DNA of 64,000 bases from Erodium maritimum. Its lineage: Eukaryota > Streptophyta > Magnoliopsida > Geraniales > Geraniaceae. The position numbers and the translations under genes were made by a program. Below the pieces are notes generated by a model. That model did not search any database. It was not told the DNA's origin and worked only from the letters and a program-made list of their open reading frames with translations. Location of the stretch: contig OY997594.1 in the NCBI GenBank assembly GCA_963921825.1, forward strand, positions 11,103,001 to 11,167,000, read 5' to 3'. Below, in pieces: positions 43,469 to 57,177 of the stretch (positions are counted from its first letter, which is position 1; each line of letters starts with the position of its first letter).

Positions 43469-46468
43469 TGTAAAACCCGGTTTGGTTTAAAAGGGTATTA
43501 AAGTGCAACTAGTACTTGGGGGTTGTTTTTGCTTCGAGTTGGTTTAAAAAAAAAAGAAAGGGAATTGTCGGACTGAAAAGGGGTTTGGGCCAGACCTGGC
43601 CCAAACCAGACGCGCGCCCCAAGCCCGTCTTGAAGCCAGGCCCAGCTGCTGGTGCAGCCCAACCCTAACTACAAAAAGAGGGAGACGCCACTCAGTGCCC
43701 ATTTTGGTGCACGGTTCCCGAGGCGTGTCTTCAACCCCCAGACACGCCCTCTCCCTCCCGATTCGAACCAGAGGCGACGTGCCTCTTTCTCCGGCCACCC
43801 ACCGTCTCCGAGCACCACACGCCCTGCTCCAGCCTCATCTCCTTCCTCTCCTCCGTCTGCTCTCTCTCTCTCGACAAAACCCAACGCCCTGAAACCCTCT
43901 CGTCCCTCCGCCCTCTCGACCGTTCAGACCCTCGCCGGCGTCGATTCGAAGACGCCCGTGCCTGTTTCAGGCATCTTCGTCAACGGTGAGTCATCCCTCG
44001 CCAGATCCACCCTCCTCACTCTCTTCTTCGCCGGACGTCACGAATTCCGGGTTCGTCTGGGCTTCGGAGTGGACGGGAGAGCGTCGCCGGAGTGCTCAAG
44101 TTCCAGATCTGGAACTTCGACGCCGTCGAGCTCCTTGGCCGTCCGATCTGACCAGGAGAGCTCGGACCTCCCCACTGCCGACCTTCCCTTTTACCTTCTC
44201 GAGCTCCTGGCGTAACCGCCGTCGTCACCGGAGACCACCGGAACCCTAGCCCCGTCGACCTCCATTCACGGCTCAGGCAGGACGAAACCCAGTGTTAGGC
44301 TCGGGCCTGGGTTCAGTTGGGCCTCGGGCCTGGATTCGTCTGGGCTTGGGGCTGACTGAATCTGAGTCTGGGTTCGGGTTGGGTTCCGGGTCGAACTCGG
44401 GTCGGCCGGATCGGACAGACTCATTTAATTATTTTAAAACGACATTTGAAACTAAGTCGGACTTTTATCGGATTAATCGGTGTAATCAAAGGAATTGAAG
44501 AACTGTTAAATAAAAGAACTGGTTAATCTGAACCCGGTCTGATTTTAGACCGTTGTGTGTAAACCCAGATTCATAGCTGGGACTTCGCCGAGGTGACGAG
44601 GCGAGTCAGACAGCTGTTGATAGGAGTATTTGTTCGTAGGAAGACCGCAAGGTAGGGAAAGCATTAATTACTTATTTACCGCTTAGATTGCATGATCAGG
44701 ATAATAAAATCGGAAAGGTCCTAGATCTGCCTGTAAGATGCGAATAACTAGATTAATCGCTTTTTCCATTACTAATAATCGGATGAGTCTAGTATGCATG
44801 TTAGGACGATGACAATTAGTGAAGTGTGCTTCAATACTTGGGAAATTGATTTTACTGGTAGAGAGGCCGTGAAGAGCTCTCGGATTAGTTGTGTGCTAGG
44901 TTCACATGCTTGGTTGCTAATTACTCGGTTAACTTAAGAGTCTAATGAAACTAGAGTAGCTCGTATGATTGAATGCTAAATAGTTGTTCACTTGCTGATT
45001 GATTTGTCGAATATAAACTTGCTTGATTGAATATTTACGCTAATATAATTGTTGATTGAACGGATGATCGAGGATGACTGGTCGTGCCACGGGGCACGAT
45101 CAGGTGATCGATATACCGCTGGTTCGCGACAGGTAAGTACGGTAAGTATGGAGTGTATTGGATGTCTTGGTTATGACAAAAGTGTGATCGGTTGAGTGTT
45201 GATTGGTGACCCATTTATGCTTGTTCCTTTATTCTTATTCTTGAATGTATGCTCGTTTGTTGGGTTGTCTGTTGGTTTGCTTGGTTCGGTACTACACCGG
45301 GGGGGGGGGGGGTAATCCGGTGTCGTTGTGATGGTTGGAGTTTGACAGAGGCAGTGGTTATTGGGTGCTTATGGAGTGGTTAATTGAGTGATGTGAGGAG
45401 CCTACGGCTCGGTAGATCCTACGGGATGTTGAGTGATGTGAGGAGCCTACGGCTCGGCAGATCCTACGGGATGTTGAGTGATGTGAGGAGCCTACGGCTC
45501 GGCAGATCCTACGGGATATTGAGTGATGTGAGGAGCCTACGGCTCGGCAGATCCTGCGGGATATTGATGAGATTACTTCATGAGAGTCGGGTTCTAAGGT
45601 TTCACCCAATGGTATGCGTCCTACGGGAGCATTACTTTGGTTCCCTATGATTATGGTCCCTTGGAGACGCTTTCGAGAATACCGAAGGCGAGCCTCCCTA
45701 TGGGATGGTGCCCGGTATTCCGACACTTATATGTCTCCCTCCGGATTGAGGGAAAATCTGATATGATATGAATACTTTAGTGGATCGGAATATGGAAGCC
45801 GAGGTGACACTAAACTTTATTCATGGATCAGAGGCTTGAGAAAGCAGTTGGTCGGCGTAATATCAATTACTCCCACTTAGTCGTTATGATATCTTACGTT
45901 AATCCTGTTGTGGACCCTTTCAAGTTAATGTTGTTTTCGAGAGTACAAGTCTATCGTATTACATCTTAGTTATACTTTCTTTCATCGTGTTATCTTATTC
46001 TATTTCATTTGTTTATTGTCTCATCGTACTTATCTTAGCATCGTACTTATCTTAGTCTATATTGTGACGCCTTATTTCATTGTGGTCGTGTTGACTCTTA
46101 TTTAAGTCATTCGTTTACGCAGTATATTGTTGATCCAAGGGTAAATTGTTAAGGTTTTTCCTACTGGGCGTAAGTTCACCCTTTGTTTTTCTTACTGTTT
46201 TACAGGAGTATCTGATGAGTAGAGAGGAGAGGCTTGGGAGCTTCCGTGATCTTGGGTTTTAGCTTAGACTTATGTTGGTTGTCGCTCTAAACGTTTACTT
46301 ATTACTTTACTTGTTGAGCTGTGACTCACTGGAGATTCTGAACTATATTTACTGATTTGAGGAGATTTACTTGTCTATTTCAAAAGTTTATAATTGCTAA
46401 TTATCTTTTTTCTTTACAAATTCTTCTCACGTCTCAAGTCCGGTCAAAACTGGATTTGGGGCGTGACA
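43469..46468 (+). mobile_element. LTR of the second chromovirus subfamily (3000 bp)
   Basis: TGTAAAACCCGGTTTGG to GGGGCGTGACA. The polypurine tract lies just before it and a primer-binding site just after (46472-46484), so it acts as a 3' LTR for the left side and a 5' LTR for the right side. It shares block order with the outer LTRs but has its own U3 and its own tandem repeat. It carries a run of 14 G at 45299-45312 and the hairpin at 46165-46178. Confidence 0.88.
45384..45563 (+). repeat. Four 45-bp tandem repeats in the LTR
   Basis: Four nearly perfect units of 45 bp, each starting TTGAGTGATGTGAGGAGCC and ending in GATCCTACGGGAT or a close variant. Confidence 0.92.
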
Positions 46469-49400
46469 ATTTGGTATCAGAGCCTGGTTTCATTTGAAAC
46501 AAGTGGTAACTTTCGAACCGTTTTCAAAAACCTCGGACCAACATCTTTTAGGTGGGTAGAGTTAGGAAGTCTAAGTCGAGTACTCAGTGATGCGGAGTTA
46601 AACACGTTGATGCATAGAGTAAGAACGACTCGAGTCTTACTATTTGTTTGGTTACTCAACGTTGAACTCCTCTTACTATAACGGTTGTGTCGCTTGAGGG
46701 ATACCCTTGCCTTGTTGATTGTCAGATGCAGAGATCGGTGAAACCGATTGGTTGAGATCGGTATTGGGTGAACGAGCAATGACTGAACCGTTGTGTGATG
46801 CTTGTTGAGTAGACTGTTATCTGATTAAGTGTATTACTGTTGCGGCCGATTATTTTGGGGTGTTAAGGTTGAAGGGATTAGTTGATTGAAGTATTGATGA
46901 CGTGGGAGATTGGAGTTATTGGATTGTGACTTGTCGGAATGGGGAGTGATCAAATAGTGAACTTAAGGAAGGGTTGGAACGTTAAGATTTTGGGAATTGT
47001 TTGAGTTTTGATATTGGTTAAGGAATCAAGGTTGAAAAGAATGGAACGTAGGGATTCTTGCCCCCCTTTCTGATTGTGTGCATACTTTCCAAAGTTTGAG
47101 AACTCCTTGTATTGAGTAACTTGGAAATTTTGATGTGGTAAAATGTTCCATTTAAACAGGGGAGTTAGTGGAAAATACAAATAGGTCATGCCGAATTTTC
47201 TGTAAAACTATATGGGTTGTTCTGTCACGGGTTGACTCAGGGTACCACTGTAGTCAAACGTGATGGTTGGATGTCAAGTGGTTACAACGAGGTTCGGGGA
47301 CGCCTGAATCGAGTTGTAACGATGCGAGATCGACTTGATTATTTTGAGTAAAAGATAAGGGAATTTGGGAAAGAGAAAGTCTTGGCTAAAAGAATTTAGG
47401 ACTTAATTCCACATTGTTTGCTTCACACTTTGAGACCCTAGTGATGGGTGCGGTTGTGCGTGAACGTCATTGTGTTTTGACCGAACCGATTGTTCTAAAC
47501 GAGACTTCGTACTAGCGATCCAAATGGGATCCATTTAAGACGTATGAGAACGTCCCTTTTTGATAATTTGAACCACTTGAGTTAATTTGAGATATGAGTA
47601 CTTACGTTTTAAATGCAACGAATACGCGAGATATCCTGTGTTTACAGTCCGAGAGGGACCAGAAGTCGCCCCGCTGTGGGGCAGGACCAGACACCAGCCG
47701 TTGGTCTGGCATGGACAGCAAATGCCAGGGTGCGGCTCCCACAGGACACCAGAGTTGGGAGGTAGACCGGTAGGGTCACCAGCGAGCTTTCTTTCAGTCG
47801 CAAAGTCGACTCAGGCGACCCCTATGGATGAGGTAATCGCGCAGTGCCATCAGCGCTCAGTAGGAGACTGCAGTATCGACACCAGAGTTGTGCCTACGGA
47901 CGACGTCGTTACTATTGAGAGGCCAGGCCAGGTACATCGCAACTCGACCAGGCTCTCAGAAATTTTCGGAGGTTGAGCACGTCAATCAATCCAGGGGGTT
48001 CAGACCCCGAGGCAGCTGTAGTATGGTTGGAACGGGTTATCCGCAACTTTGTTACGTCGAGAGTATTCAGATGATCATCTGAGAATGCTTTCGCGACCGT
48101 TCCGCTTGAGAAAGAAGCATGTTACTGGTGACGGTTGTGCAAATCAGGGTTGGAGGTGACTTTTAACCGTTCAATAGATTGTTCATGGAACAATATCTTT
48201 CCCTCGATCCGTTCGAGAGGACCAACACCAGCGATTGTTTGATATGCAACAGAGAGGGATGACCGTCTCTAAGTATGAGGCGAGGATCATGTCCATGTAG
48301 CGCTTCGCGCCGAGATGGTGCAAACCGAGGAGAGTCGCCACAGGCGTTCGAAAGAGGATTCACCCCATCTGTCGCGGAGCAAGTTATTACATTCAGATTG
48401 AGGACTTTCTGTACTAGTGGATCAGGCGCTAGCCGTTGAGAATCATCTTCAAGAGACCGCCAGAACGCGGAAGAACAGGCCGAGGCCGAGTGGCTTCTTA
48501 AGGCCGTCAAGGAGTCGCGATACTAAGAGGCAGAGAACCTCAGGATTGTTTCAACCCCGGACCCATTCCGGTGGGACACGACGGGTTGGGGCAGCAGCGT
48601 CGATTGGATCTGCCCCGGTGGCACAGTTTTGTCATTCGTGCAGGCAGTTGGGACATCTGGGCCGGGACTGCCCATGGAGGGTGTATTCACAAACCGTCCT
48701 GCAGGTCGACCTACGAGAGCCGATGAGAGGACAAGCTATTACAGCAGCAGATCCCTTCACCATCGAGAGGAGGACTCCTGTTACAGCGGGGCCGAGCATA
48801 CGCGATTGCCGGGCCCCGAGCTGAGGGACTTGTTACTGATCTGGAGATCGCTTAGAGTACCTGTTTACGATTTACATTTTGGATTTCTTAGTTGCTGACA
48901 CTTAAGTCTTACACTTGGTTGTGTCGTGTCGTGATTACCTTGGTGGATCGAGTTTCAAACTGGTAAGCCCACCCATATCTTAAACACACCGACCAGAGGT
49001 GTGATAGTACCAACGAACGCCAGTTTGGGTGTGAAAGAGGAGCAACATACCTAGTAGTACGGGAAATTCTTTTCCTTCGTCGATGGTGAGAATCGAGTTT
49101 TAAGAACCGATTGGTGAAACATCAGACGTTCGTCGAAAACTTTCGGCAGCGAATGCCCGAGCAGTGAAGGGCTGCGGCCTTGACTAGTAAATGGTCCGAG
49201 CGGTCACAAGAGATGACCGAGCAACGATAAGATTAGAGTAGCGCAGCGGAAGCGTGGTGGACCCTTAACCCACGGGAGTAGTAATCTCCAGTTCGTTTAC
49301 CTCCGCTAGAAGGTTTAGGTCATAAGATTCGAACCTTCAAGGCGATTTTGCTTCAAATCCCGTTTAGCGAGCGGAAAGTCGCATAAGTGTGTGCCGCACT

Positions 49401-49908
49401 TCAGAGTTTGGATTAGAATGTACTCCCTACGTTCGTCCCGCGATGACTAAGCATAACCATAAGGTTACGCCATAGAAGTGAGAGCATCTCAAGTTGAAAC
49501 CCGGCAACAGATAGCCGAGGGCGACTACCAAAAGCTTCCAGGCCAGTAACAAGATGGCACCAAACGAAGCGTTTTTGTGGTAGGGAGGATTTTTGTGCCA
49601 TGCATGGGCACATGTAAGGTTGGGAACTAATCGTCATTGGTTTTAAGTTGTTCGAGGAACGACAGAAGGAACCACGCTAGTTCTGAACTGTTCCAATTCT
49701 CGAGATCTCAGGGCATGATGATTACTCATTATGAGATGACTTGGATGAACTTGACTATAAGCTGTTTTGATCAACAACTCGTGAATGAGTGGCAACGGTA
49801 TAAGGATCACCACCGATCGAGATGAACTTTATGGATAAATGTTGGATTGTGTTTGGCCGTCGAGTGTGATTATTGTACGTTCATTTTGGTGTCTTGAAGG
49901 ACGCCTAC
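46469..49908 (+). pseudogene. Chromovirus leader and decayed gag
   Basis: The first 390 bp match the leader at 41030-41449 at roughly 85 per cent by eye. Further on only short frames remain; 48417-48824 keeps a retroviral-type zinc knuckle, CHSCRQLGHLGRDC (C-x2-C-x4-H-x4-C), near 48619-48660. Heavily broken. The nested element begins at 49909. Confidence 0.7.
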
Positions 49909-52900
49909 TGACACTCCGAGATTTAACCCTCAGAATGGTACGGCAAGCATACCGGTCGTCAAGTAGTATTCGGGATTTAGTCCGAGATATCGTACCCAAG
50001 GGAGCAATTAGACAAGCACTTTAGTTAATTAATTCGCTAGTCAAGCTATTCCTATACTGGTGATTGGTTTGGTTTTGTAACATGTAAATTCATGCAAGTA
50101 ACGAGATTATGTGAATGATCCGAAAATAAGCACAAAGTCACAGGATTGTAAATCAGAGATAAAAGGCGATCTAGGACTTTAACGGGGTTCGAATGTGATG
50201 AATGATTTAACGGGGTTCGGTATACATTTGCAACTAATATTATTCTAAGGGCAACGGGAATTCTCTAAGTATAGTCCTAACCATCTCTCGATCGTATTAG
50301 GACCCTAACATACTCGGTCCACCTAATTATCTCTAATCTAGGTGTAGAGCGGTATATAGCATTATATTCTATGAATTCCTCTAACTTTCAGGTTTTACTC
50401 CTATGGCTATTGCACTCGTGTCAGTCTAACCATACTCTGGCTTAGATTAAAACCCGAGCTATTTAATTCCTTTTTCCTCTTCCTAACCTCATTTCTCAAT
50501 TGTTGGTTAACAAGATTAAATCATACATAAACGTGATCAAGGCAATGTAGCATTACGAACGGAATTAAATAAACGAAATCCTAATACTAGTTAACAAATG
50601 CATAACTCAACCAAGTTAATTCAACCCATCACATCTTCACCCCTAGCCCTAGATCATGAGAGTTTAGTTCATAGCACGAGAATAAGAACACATAGAGATG
50701 AATAAAACACTGAGATTCATATTAAACATTAAGAGTAATACCAATATCAAGTTTCAATGCAATTACACAAAACCTTGATGTTCTAATCTCTTGCTTCGAT
50801 CTTCTCTCCAAGTTCTCCAAGCTCCAAAGTGTGTTTTTCTCCTCCAATTCGTGATCCCTCAATTTTGACCTAAATTCCCTTTTATATGACGGGTTAACTC
50901 TGATAAAAATTAGGAAACGCAGTTGGAAATCGCGTTTTTGACGCTTGCACGGTCGCTTGCACGCCGTGCAAGAAAATGGTGCAGATTCTTGACTCCTCTG
51001 TTCTGAGTGCACCAGTTTGTTGCACGGCGTGCAACAAATTGGTGCATGTTGCTGACACTTCTGCCCAACTTCCAAATTCGCTCCGTTTCATTCCCGAATT
51101 GCCCTTTTTTGCTCCGAAAACTTGGTGAACCCTGAAACAAGACCAAATACACAATACGAGAGTAAAATGCATCATTTCATATTAACTCGGGACTAAAAAG
51201 AGCATAAATGTGGGCTAATGACATCTAAAATAGATGTATTTTATGTCCACATCAACACCCCACACTTAAGCTTTTCTCGCCCCGAGAAAATTAAACTAAC
51301 AAAGCAGTAAGATATGTCCCGGTTAAACCCCGAGGTTCACCCCGATAGGAGGAGTCCGGGCCTCCTTTATTCAAACATGGTAAAATAAAGATGCACGTGC
51401 AATGCATGATCCTATTACTAATGCAACCTATGACTCAACTATATGATGCATGCAAAAGTTCACGAAAAGTTGGTGATTTACGATCCCAAGCACACAAATT
51501 GATCGAAAGGGTTTTCTCAAAGTTATCACATGCTAAAAATTCTTGCACGGCTCAAAATAATGCATAAACCGATGAACATACTGCATGTGAAGAGACTTGC
51601 AATAAAGCCTACTCAATTTAGTTTACAAACCTTCTGTTAACTTTGACAGGTGTTCCTCTTTTCCCTATACACAGTTCTTAGAGATTCATAAGCAAGCATT
51701 TTCAATCCCCTCTCCACTAATTATAAGGAATATAGGCAATCACGAATCACACAGGGCTTTAATTAGGCTTGTAATGATCGGCTAGGTATAGGGTATGGTA
51801 AGGTATATGAAAAGAAGCTCAACATATACATCTTGGCAAACATGCTTCAACTCACATCCCAACAGTGTATCTCTCGACCCATAACCCCCCACTTGTGCAC
51901 TAAATACCATTTTCACTTCTCTACACCCTTATGTATATATATTTGTTTCAATGACTTCTCTTGCCTTTTCTTTCTACTCGTGCTAATTTTCACCCTTACC
52001 CCTCACTTTTTTTTTTTTTTTGCACAGAAGAGAGCTTTTTTTTTTCTCTTATCTTTTAGAGGGAAGGCTGAGAGCACAAATATTACAATATACCCGGCAC
52101 ATTAAACAAAATACTTATTTCTCCAGTCATTTAAATCTCATTCCCAACCACCAACCACAATATCCACACTCAAGAAGCACCTACGCCAAGAAGTATGGGT
52201 TCAAATAAAACTGAGGATATTTAAATGAAATGAAGGGCACATAGGTTTGTAGTATTCAGGTTAGAAACGAAAGGCCAAAGCTCAACATGGGTGACTAGTA
52301 GATAATCATATATTCATAAGTAGGAAATTTAGCACAAACGGTCCAATAATGGCCTATGATCATTTTCTTAATCACCTAATTCCTTATTTTATTTCGCCTC
52401 GAGAGGATATCTGTGAAGTTCTAGACTCAGGTTACCATGTATAGGACTTGGAGGACTCAAGTACACATCAAAGTAACTGCCCAGAATGCAAACAAATGAG
52501 CATGTCTCACTACATGTGCTTACACAAGTCAATTCATTCATACTAAATCGATGCAATCTTTTGAAATATGCAATAAAAATGATCATGTCCAACATTCCAA
52601 TCCTTGAAACCTTAAAATCATATGCACTAAGCTCAATAAACCACCAGAAAATATTTTTTTGATTTTCAATTTTTTTTTTTGAAAATTTTGAAACACAATG
52701 ATGCATGAAGCACACAATGCAAACACACTAAGATCTACGATCTCCCACCCCACACTTAAAACCTTGCACTGTCCCTAGTGCGACTCAATCCTATACATGC
52801 TCCTAACCACATACAGGCAACCCCACACTTGTGTAGAACTATCAACCAAATCAGAGAACTAAGATGCATAATCTATCAGCACAACAAATTAGGTGCTCAA

Positions 52901-55900
52901 CACACACCAGAGAAACATCAAAGTTCACAAGTAGATATTAACATAATAAACAATAGAGGGATAGAGATACTGCCCCTTCACCGGTACTACTTTTTCCTGA
53001 ATACTGGAAATTGCCTTTATGCATGGTAGATGGAATGCTACTTCGCCCAAGTGAGATCTCGAGAACTCGGCGCCAAAAAATATAAATTTAACCCTCAAGC
53101 TTCTATCCTGTATCACCAACTTGCACAAATAATCAGAAAAGAGCAAGACTAAACATATACAAACGAAGAGGGGTAGAGATATTGGGTTGCCTCCCAACAA
53201 GCGCATGTGTTTAGCGTCGTTAGCTCAACGGGAAGGAGGCTCAATCAGGAGGCCTCCCACAAATATCGTACATCCATTGCGCCCTTCTCTTTAAATGTGA
53301 GTGAAAAACTAGGAGAAGACACACAATATAGTACAAAATCCATTTTCTTGAGTTTTGCACAAGTTCCAAACTCAAGGCTAATCTCATCAAGCTCGCCAGA
53401 ACAGAATAATTATGATTTGACTCATCCTGAAAAAACTCGATAGGGATATGAATCCCATGAGGTGGAAAAGTCTCACGACCACAAGGGCCAAGAGCATTTA
53501 CCACAATTGAGTAACAATTCACAAACGGGTGATAAGAACTAGCAAATGTATCAGCAAATTCATGCTTAATATTAACAACTCTATGCTCAACATATAATTT
53601 AAAAATCAATGGGACGGGTTGAACATATAGAGTTGATTTGCTAGAATCCAAAAATGAATCTCCCATGCTAAAGGGAATTTCGACATCATGCTCGATGTCT
53701 ACCAAAATAAAATCAATGGAAGATTCAAATACCAACCCTCTCTTGAGAGCATCTTCCATAGTACCCCTTGGATATCTTATAGATTTCTCAGCCAACTCTA
53801 TGGATACTATGGAAGGATTCGGCTCAGCAAACGCTTGTGAACTCTTTTCTACAATTATACAATTATTATTTACATCTACATAATTCAAAGCATCAAAACT
53901 ACATGGAGATGGAATAGATACAGTACAAGAGGAGTAAGAACTTGGTACCTCACATTCCGCACTTACCTCTAAACTCATGGTTGGATAATGAGTTTCTTGT
54001 TTTGTTGTATCACCTAAGTGCTCGGAATGATCTTCCTCAATGTGAATTGCTTGATCGTGTAGAGATCTCTCATTCACCAGTTGTATAAGAGGATTTATAT
54101 GATTCGTTGCATTGACTATTTGGCCCAATTGAATTTCCAACTTCTGGAACCGGGAATCATTGTTCCGGTTCACTGTCTGCTGCTCCTACGCAGATGTCTT
54201 ATACAACTCAATCATCTCCTTTCTATCCTCCTTCATCTGTGCCATCATGGTTAACATCATCTGCTCCAATTTGGAGGAAGACTCTTGTGGTTCAACTTGA
54301 TAACCTTGATCACAAGTGGAAGGCTCCTCCCAATATTGAGAATATGCATTTGAATTCAAGTATTCACGATTATAGTTAGAATGATCATAAGCTCCGCAAC
54401 AATCACAATACGCAATATCACAATACCAATTCTCCATAAAAATAATGATGCAATGAATCAACTAAACAAATATATACAAATAAAAATTGAAATAGTCTTA
54501 ACACGAATTATAAACGTATCAGAGTTGCCTTAGTTGCTCCCCGGCAACGGCGCCATTAACTTGACACTCCGAGATTTAACCCTCAGAATGGTACGGCAAG
54601 CGTACCGGTCGTCAAGTAGTATTCGGGGTTTAGTCCGAGATATCGTACCCAAGGGAGCAATTAGACAAGCACTTTAGTTAATTAATTCGCTAGTCAAGCT
54701 ATTCCTATACTGGTGATTGGTTTGGTTTTGTAACATGTAAATTCATGCAAGTAACGAGATTATGTGAATGATCCGAAAATAAGCACAAAGTCACAGGATT
54801 GTAAATCAGAGATAAAAGGCGATCTAGGACTTTAACGGGGTTCGAATGTGATGAATGATTTAACGGGGTTCGGTATACATTTGCAACTAATATTATTCTA
54901 AGGGCAACGGGAATTCTCTAAGTATAGTCCTAACCATCTCTCGATCGTATTAGGACCCTAACATACTCGGTCCACCTAATTATCTCTAATCTAGGTGTAG
55001 AGCGGTATATAGCATTATATTCTATGAATTCCTCTAACTTTCAGGTTTTACTCCTATGGCTATTGCACTCGTGTCAGTCTAACCATACTCTGGCTTAGAT
55101 TAAAACCCGAGCTATTTAATTCCTTTTTCCTCTTCCTAACCTCATTTCTCAATTGTTGGTTAACAAGATTAAATCATACATAAACGTGATCAAGGCAATG
55201 TAGCATTACGAACGGAATTAAATAAACGAAATCCTAATACTAGTTAACAAATGCATAACTCAACCAAGTTAATTCAACCCATCACATCTTCACCCCTAGC
55301 CCTAGATCATGAGAGTTTAGTTCATAGCACGAGAATAAGAACACATAGAGATGAATAAAACACTGAGATTCATATTAAACATTAAGAGTAATACCAATAT
55401 CAAGTTTCAATGCAATTACACAAAACCTTGATGTTCTAATCTCTTGCTTCGATCTTCTCTCCAAGTTCTCCAAGCTCCAAAGTGTGTTTTTCTCCTCCAA
55501 TTCGTGATCCCTCAATTTTGACCTAAATTCCCTTTTATATGACGGGTTAACTCTGATAAAAATTAGGAAACGCAGTTGGAAATCGCGTTTTTGACGCTTG
55601 CACGGTCGCTTGCACGCCGTGCAAGAAAATGGTGCAGATTCTTGACTCCTCTGTTCTGAGTGCACCAGTTTGTTGCACGGCGTGCAACAAATTGGTGCAT
55701 GTTGCTGACACTTCTGCCCAACTTCCAAATTCGCTCCGTTTCATTCCCGAATTGCCCTTTTTTGCTCCGAAAACTTGGTGAACCCTGAAACAAGACCAAA
55801 TACACAATACGAGAGTAAAATGCATCATTTCATATTAACTCGGGACTAAAAAGAGCATAAATGTGGGCTAATGACATCTAAAATAGATGTATTTTATGTC

Positions 55901-57172
55901 CACATCAACACCCCACACTTAAGCTTTTCTCGCCCCGAGAAAATTAAACTAACAAAGCAGTAAGATATGTCCCGGTTAAACCCCGAGGTTCACCCCGATA
56001 GGAGGAGTCCGGGCCTCCTTTATTCAAACATGGTAAAATAAAGATGCACGTGCAATGCATGATCCTATTACTAATGCAACCTATGACTCAACTATATGAT
56101 GCATGCAAAAGTTCACGAAAAGTTGGTGATTTACGATCCCAAGCACACAAATTGATCGAAAGGGTTTTCTCAAAGTTATCACATGCTAAAAATTCTTGCA
56201 CGGCTCAAAATAATGCATAAACCGATGAACATACTGCATGTGAAGAGACTTGCAATAAAGCCTACTCAATTTAGTTTACAAACCTTCTGTTAACTTTGAC
56301 AGGTGTTCCTCTTTTCCCTATACACAGTTCTTAGAGATTCATAAGCAAGCATTTTCAATCCCCTCTCCACTAATTATAAGGAATATAGGCAATCACGAAT
56401 CACACAGGGCTTTAATTAGGCTTGTAATGATCGGCTAGGTATAGGGTATGGTAAGGTATATGAAAAGAAGCTCAACATATACATCTTGGCAAACATGCTT
56501 CAACTCACATCCCAACAGTGTATCTCTCGACCCATAACCCCCCACTTGTGCACTAAATACCATTTTCACTTCTCTACACCCTTATGTATATATATTTGTT
56601 TCAATGACTTCTCTTGCCTTTTCTTTCTACTCGTGCTAATTTTCAGCCTTACCCCTCACTTTTTTTTTTTTTTTGCACAGAAGAGAGCTTTTTTTTTTCT
56701 CTTATCTTTTAGAGGGAAGGCTGAGAGCACAAATATTACAATATACCCGGCACATTAAACAAAATACTTATTTCTCCAGTCATTTAAATCTCATTCCCAA
56801 CCACCAACCACAATATCCACACTCAAGAAGCACCTACGCCAAGAAGTATGGGTTCAAATAAAACTGAGGATATTTAAATGAAATGAAGGGCACATGGTGC
56901 AGATTCTTGACTCCTCTGTTCTGAGTGCACCAGTTTGTTGCACGGCGTGCAACAAATTGGTGCATGTTGCTGACACTTCTGCCCAACTTCCAAATTCGCT
57001 CCGTTTCATTCCCGAATTGCCCTTTTTTGCTCCGAAAACTTGGTGAACCCTGAAACAAGACCAAATACACAATACGAGAGTAAAATGCACCATTTCATAT
57101 TAACTCGGGACTAAAAAGAGCATAAATGTGGGCTAATGACATCTAAAATAGATGTATTTTATGTCCACATCA
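49909..57172 (-). mobile_element. Nested Athila/Tat-like LTR element, partial tandem dimer (fossil)
   Basis: Flanked by CCTAC at 49904-49908 and 57173-57177. Parts on the plus strand: LTR 49909-51254 (TGACACTCC...CCACATCA, 1346 bp), interior 51255-54561, LTR 54562-55907, a second interior piece 55908-56893, and a partial LTR 56894-57172. The minus orientation follows from GGCAACGGCGCC (54546-54557), the complement of the GGCGCCGTTGCC primer site known from Athila/Tat-type elements, and from ACACCCCACACTTAAGC, the complement of a polypurine tract. The minus-strand interior has gag-like frames (53241-54173, 54186-54461) but no pol, so it is non-autonomous. The two full LTRs differ at only a handful of positions, so the insertion is very young. 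Confidence 0.85.
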
Positions 57173-57177
57173 CCTAC

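Noticed and set aside
45384-45563. Possible CRISPR-like array
   Set aside because: The units are head-to-tail without unique spacers and lie in a plant LTR.
50722-51175. Cys-rich 80-117 codon frames repeated at 55375-55828
   Set aside because: They repeat because the LTR repeats; the Cys residues come from the GCACGCCGTGC palindromes and no leader or domain is seen.
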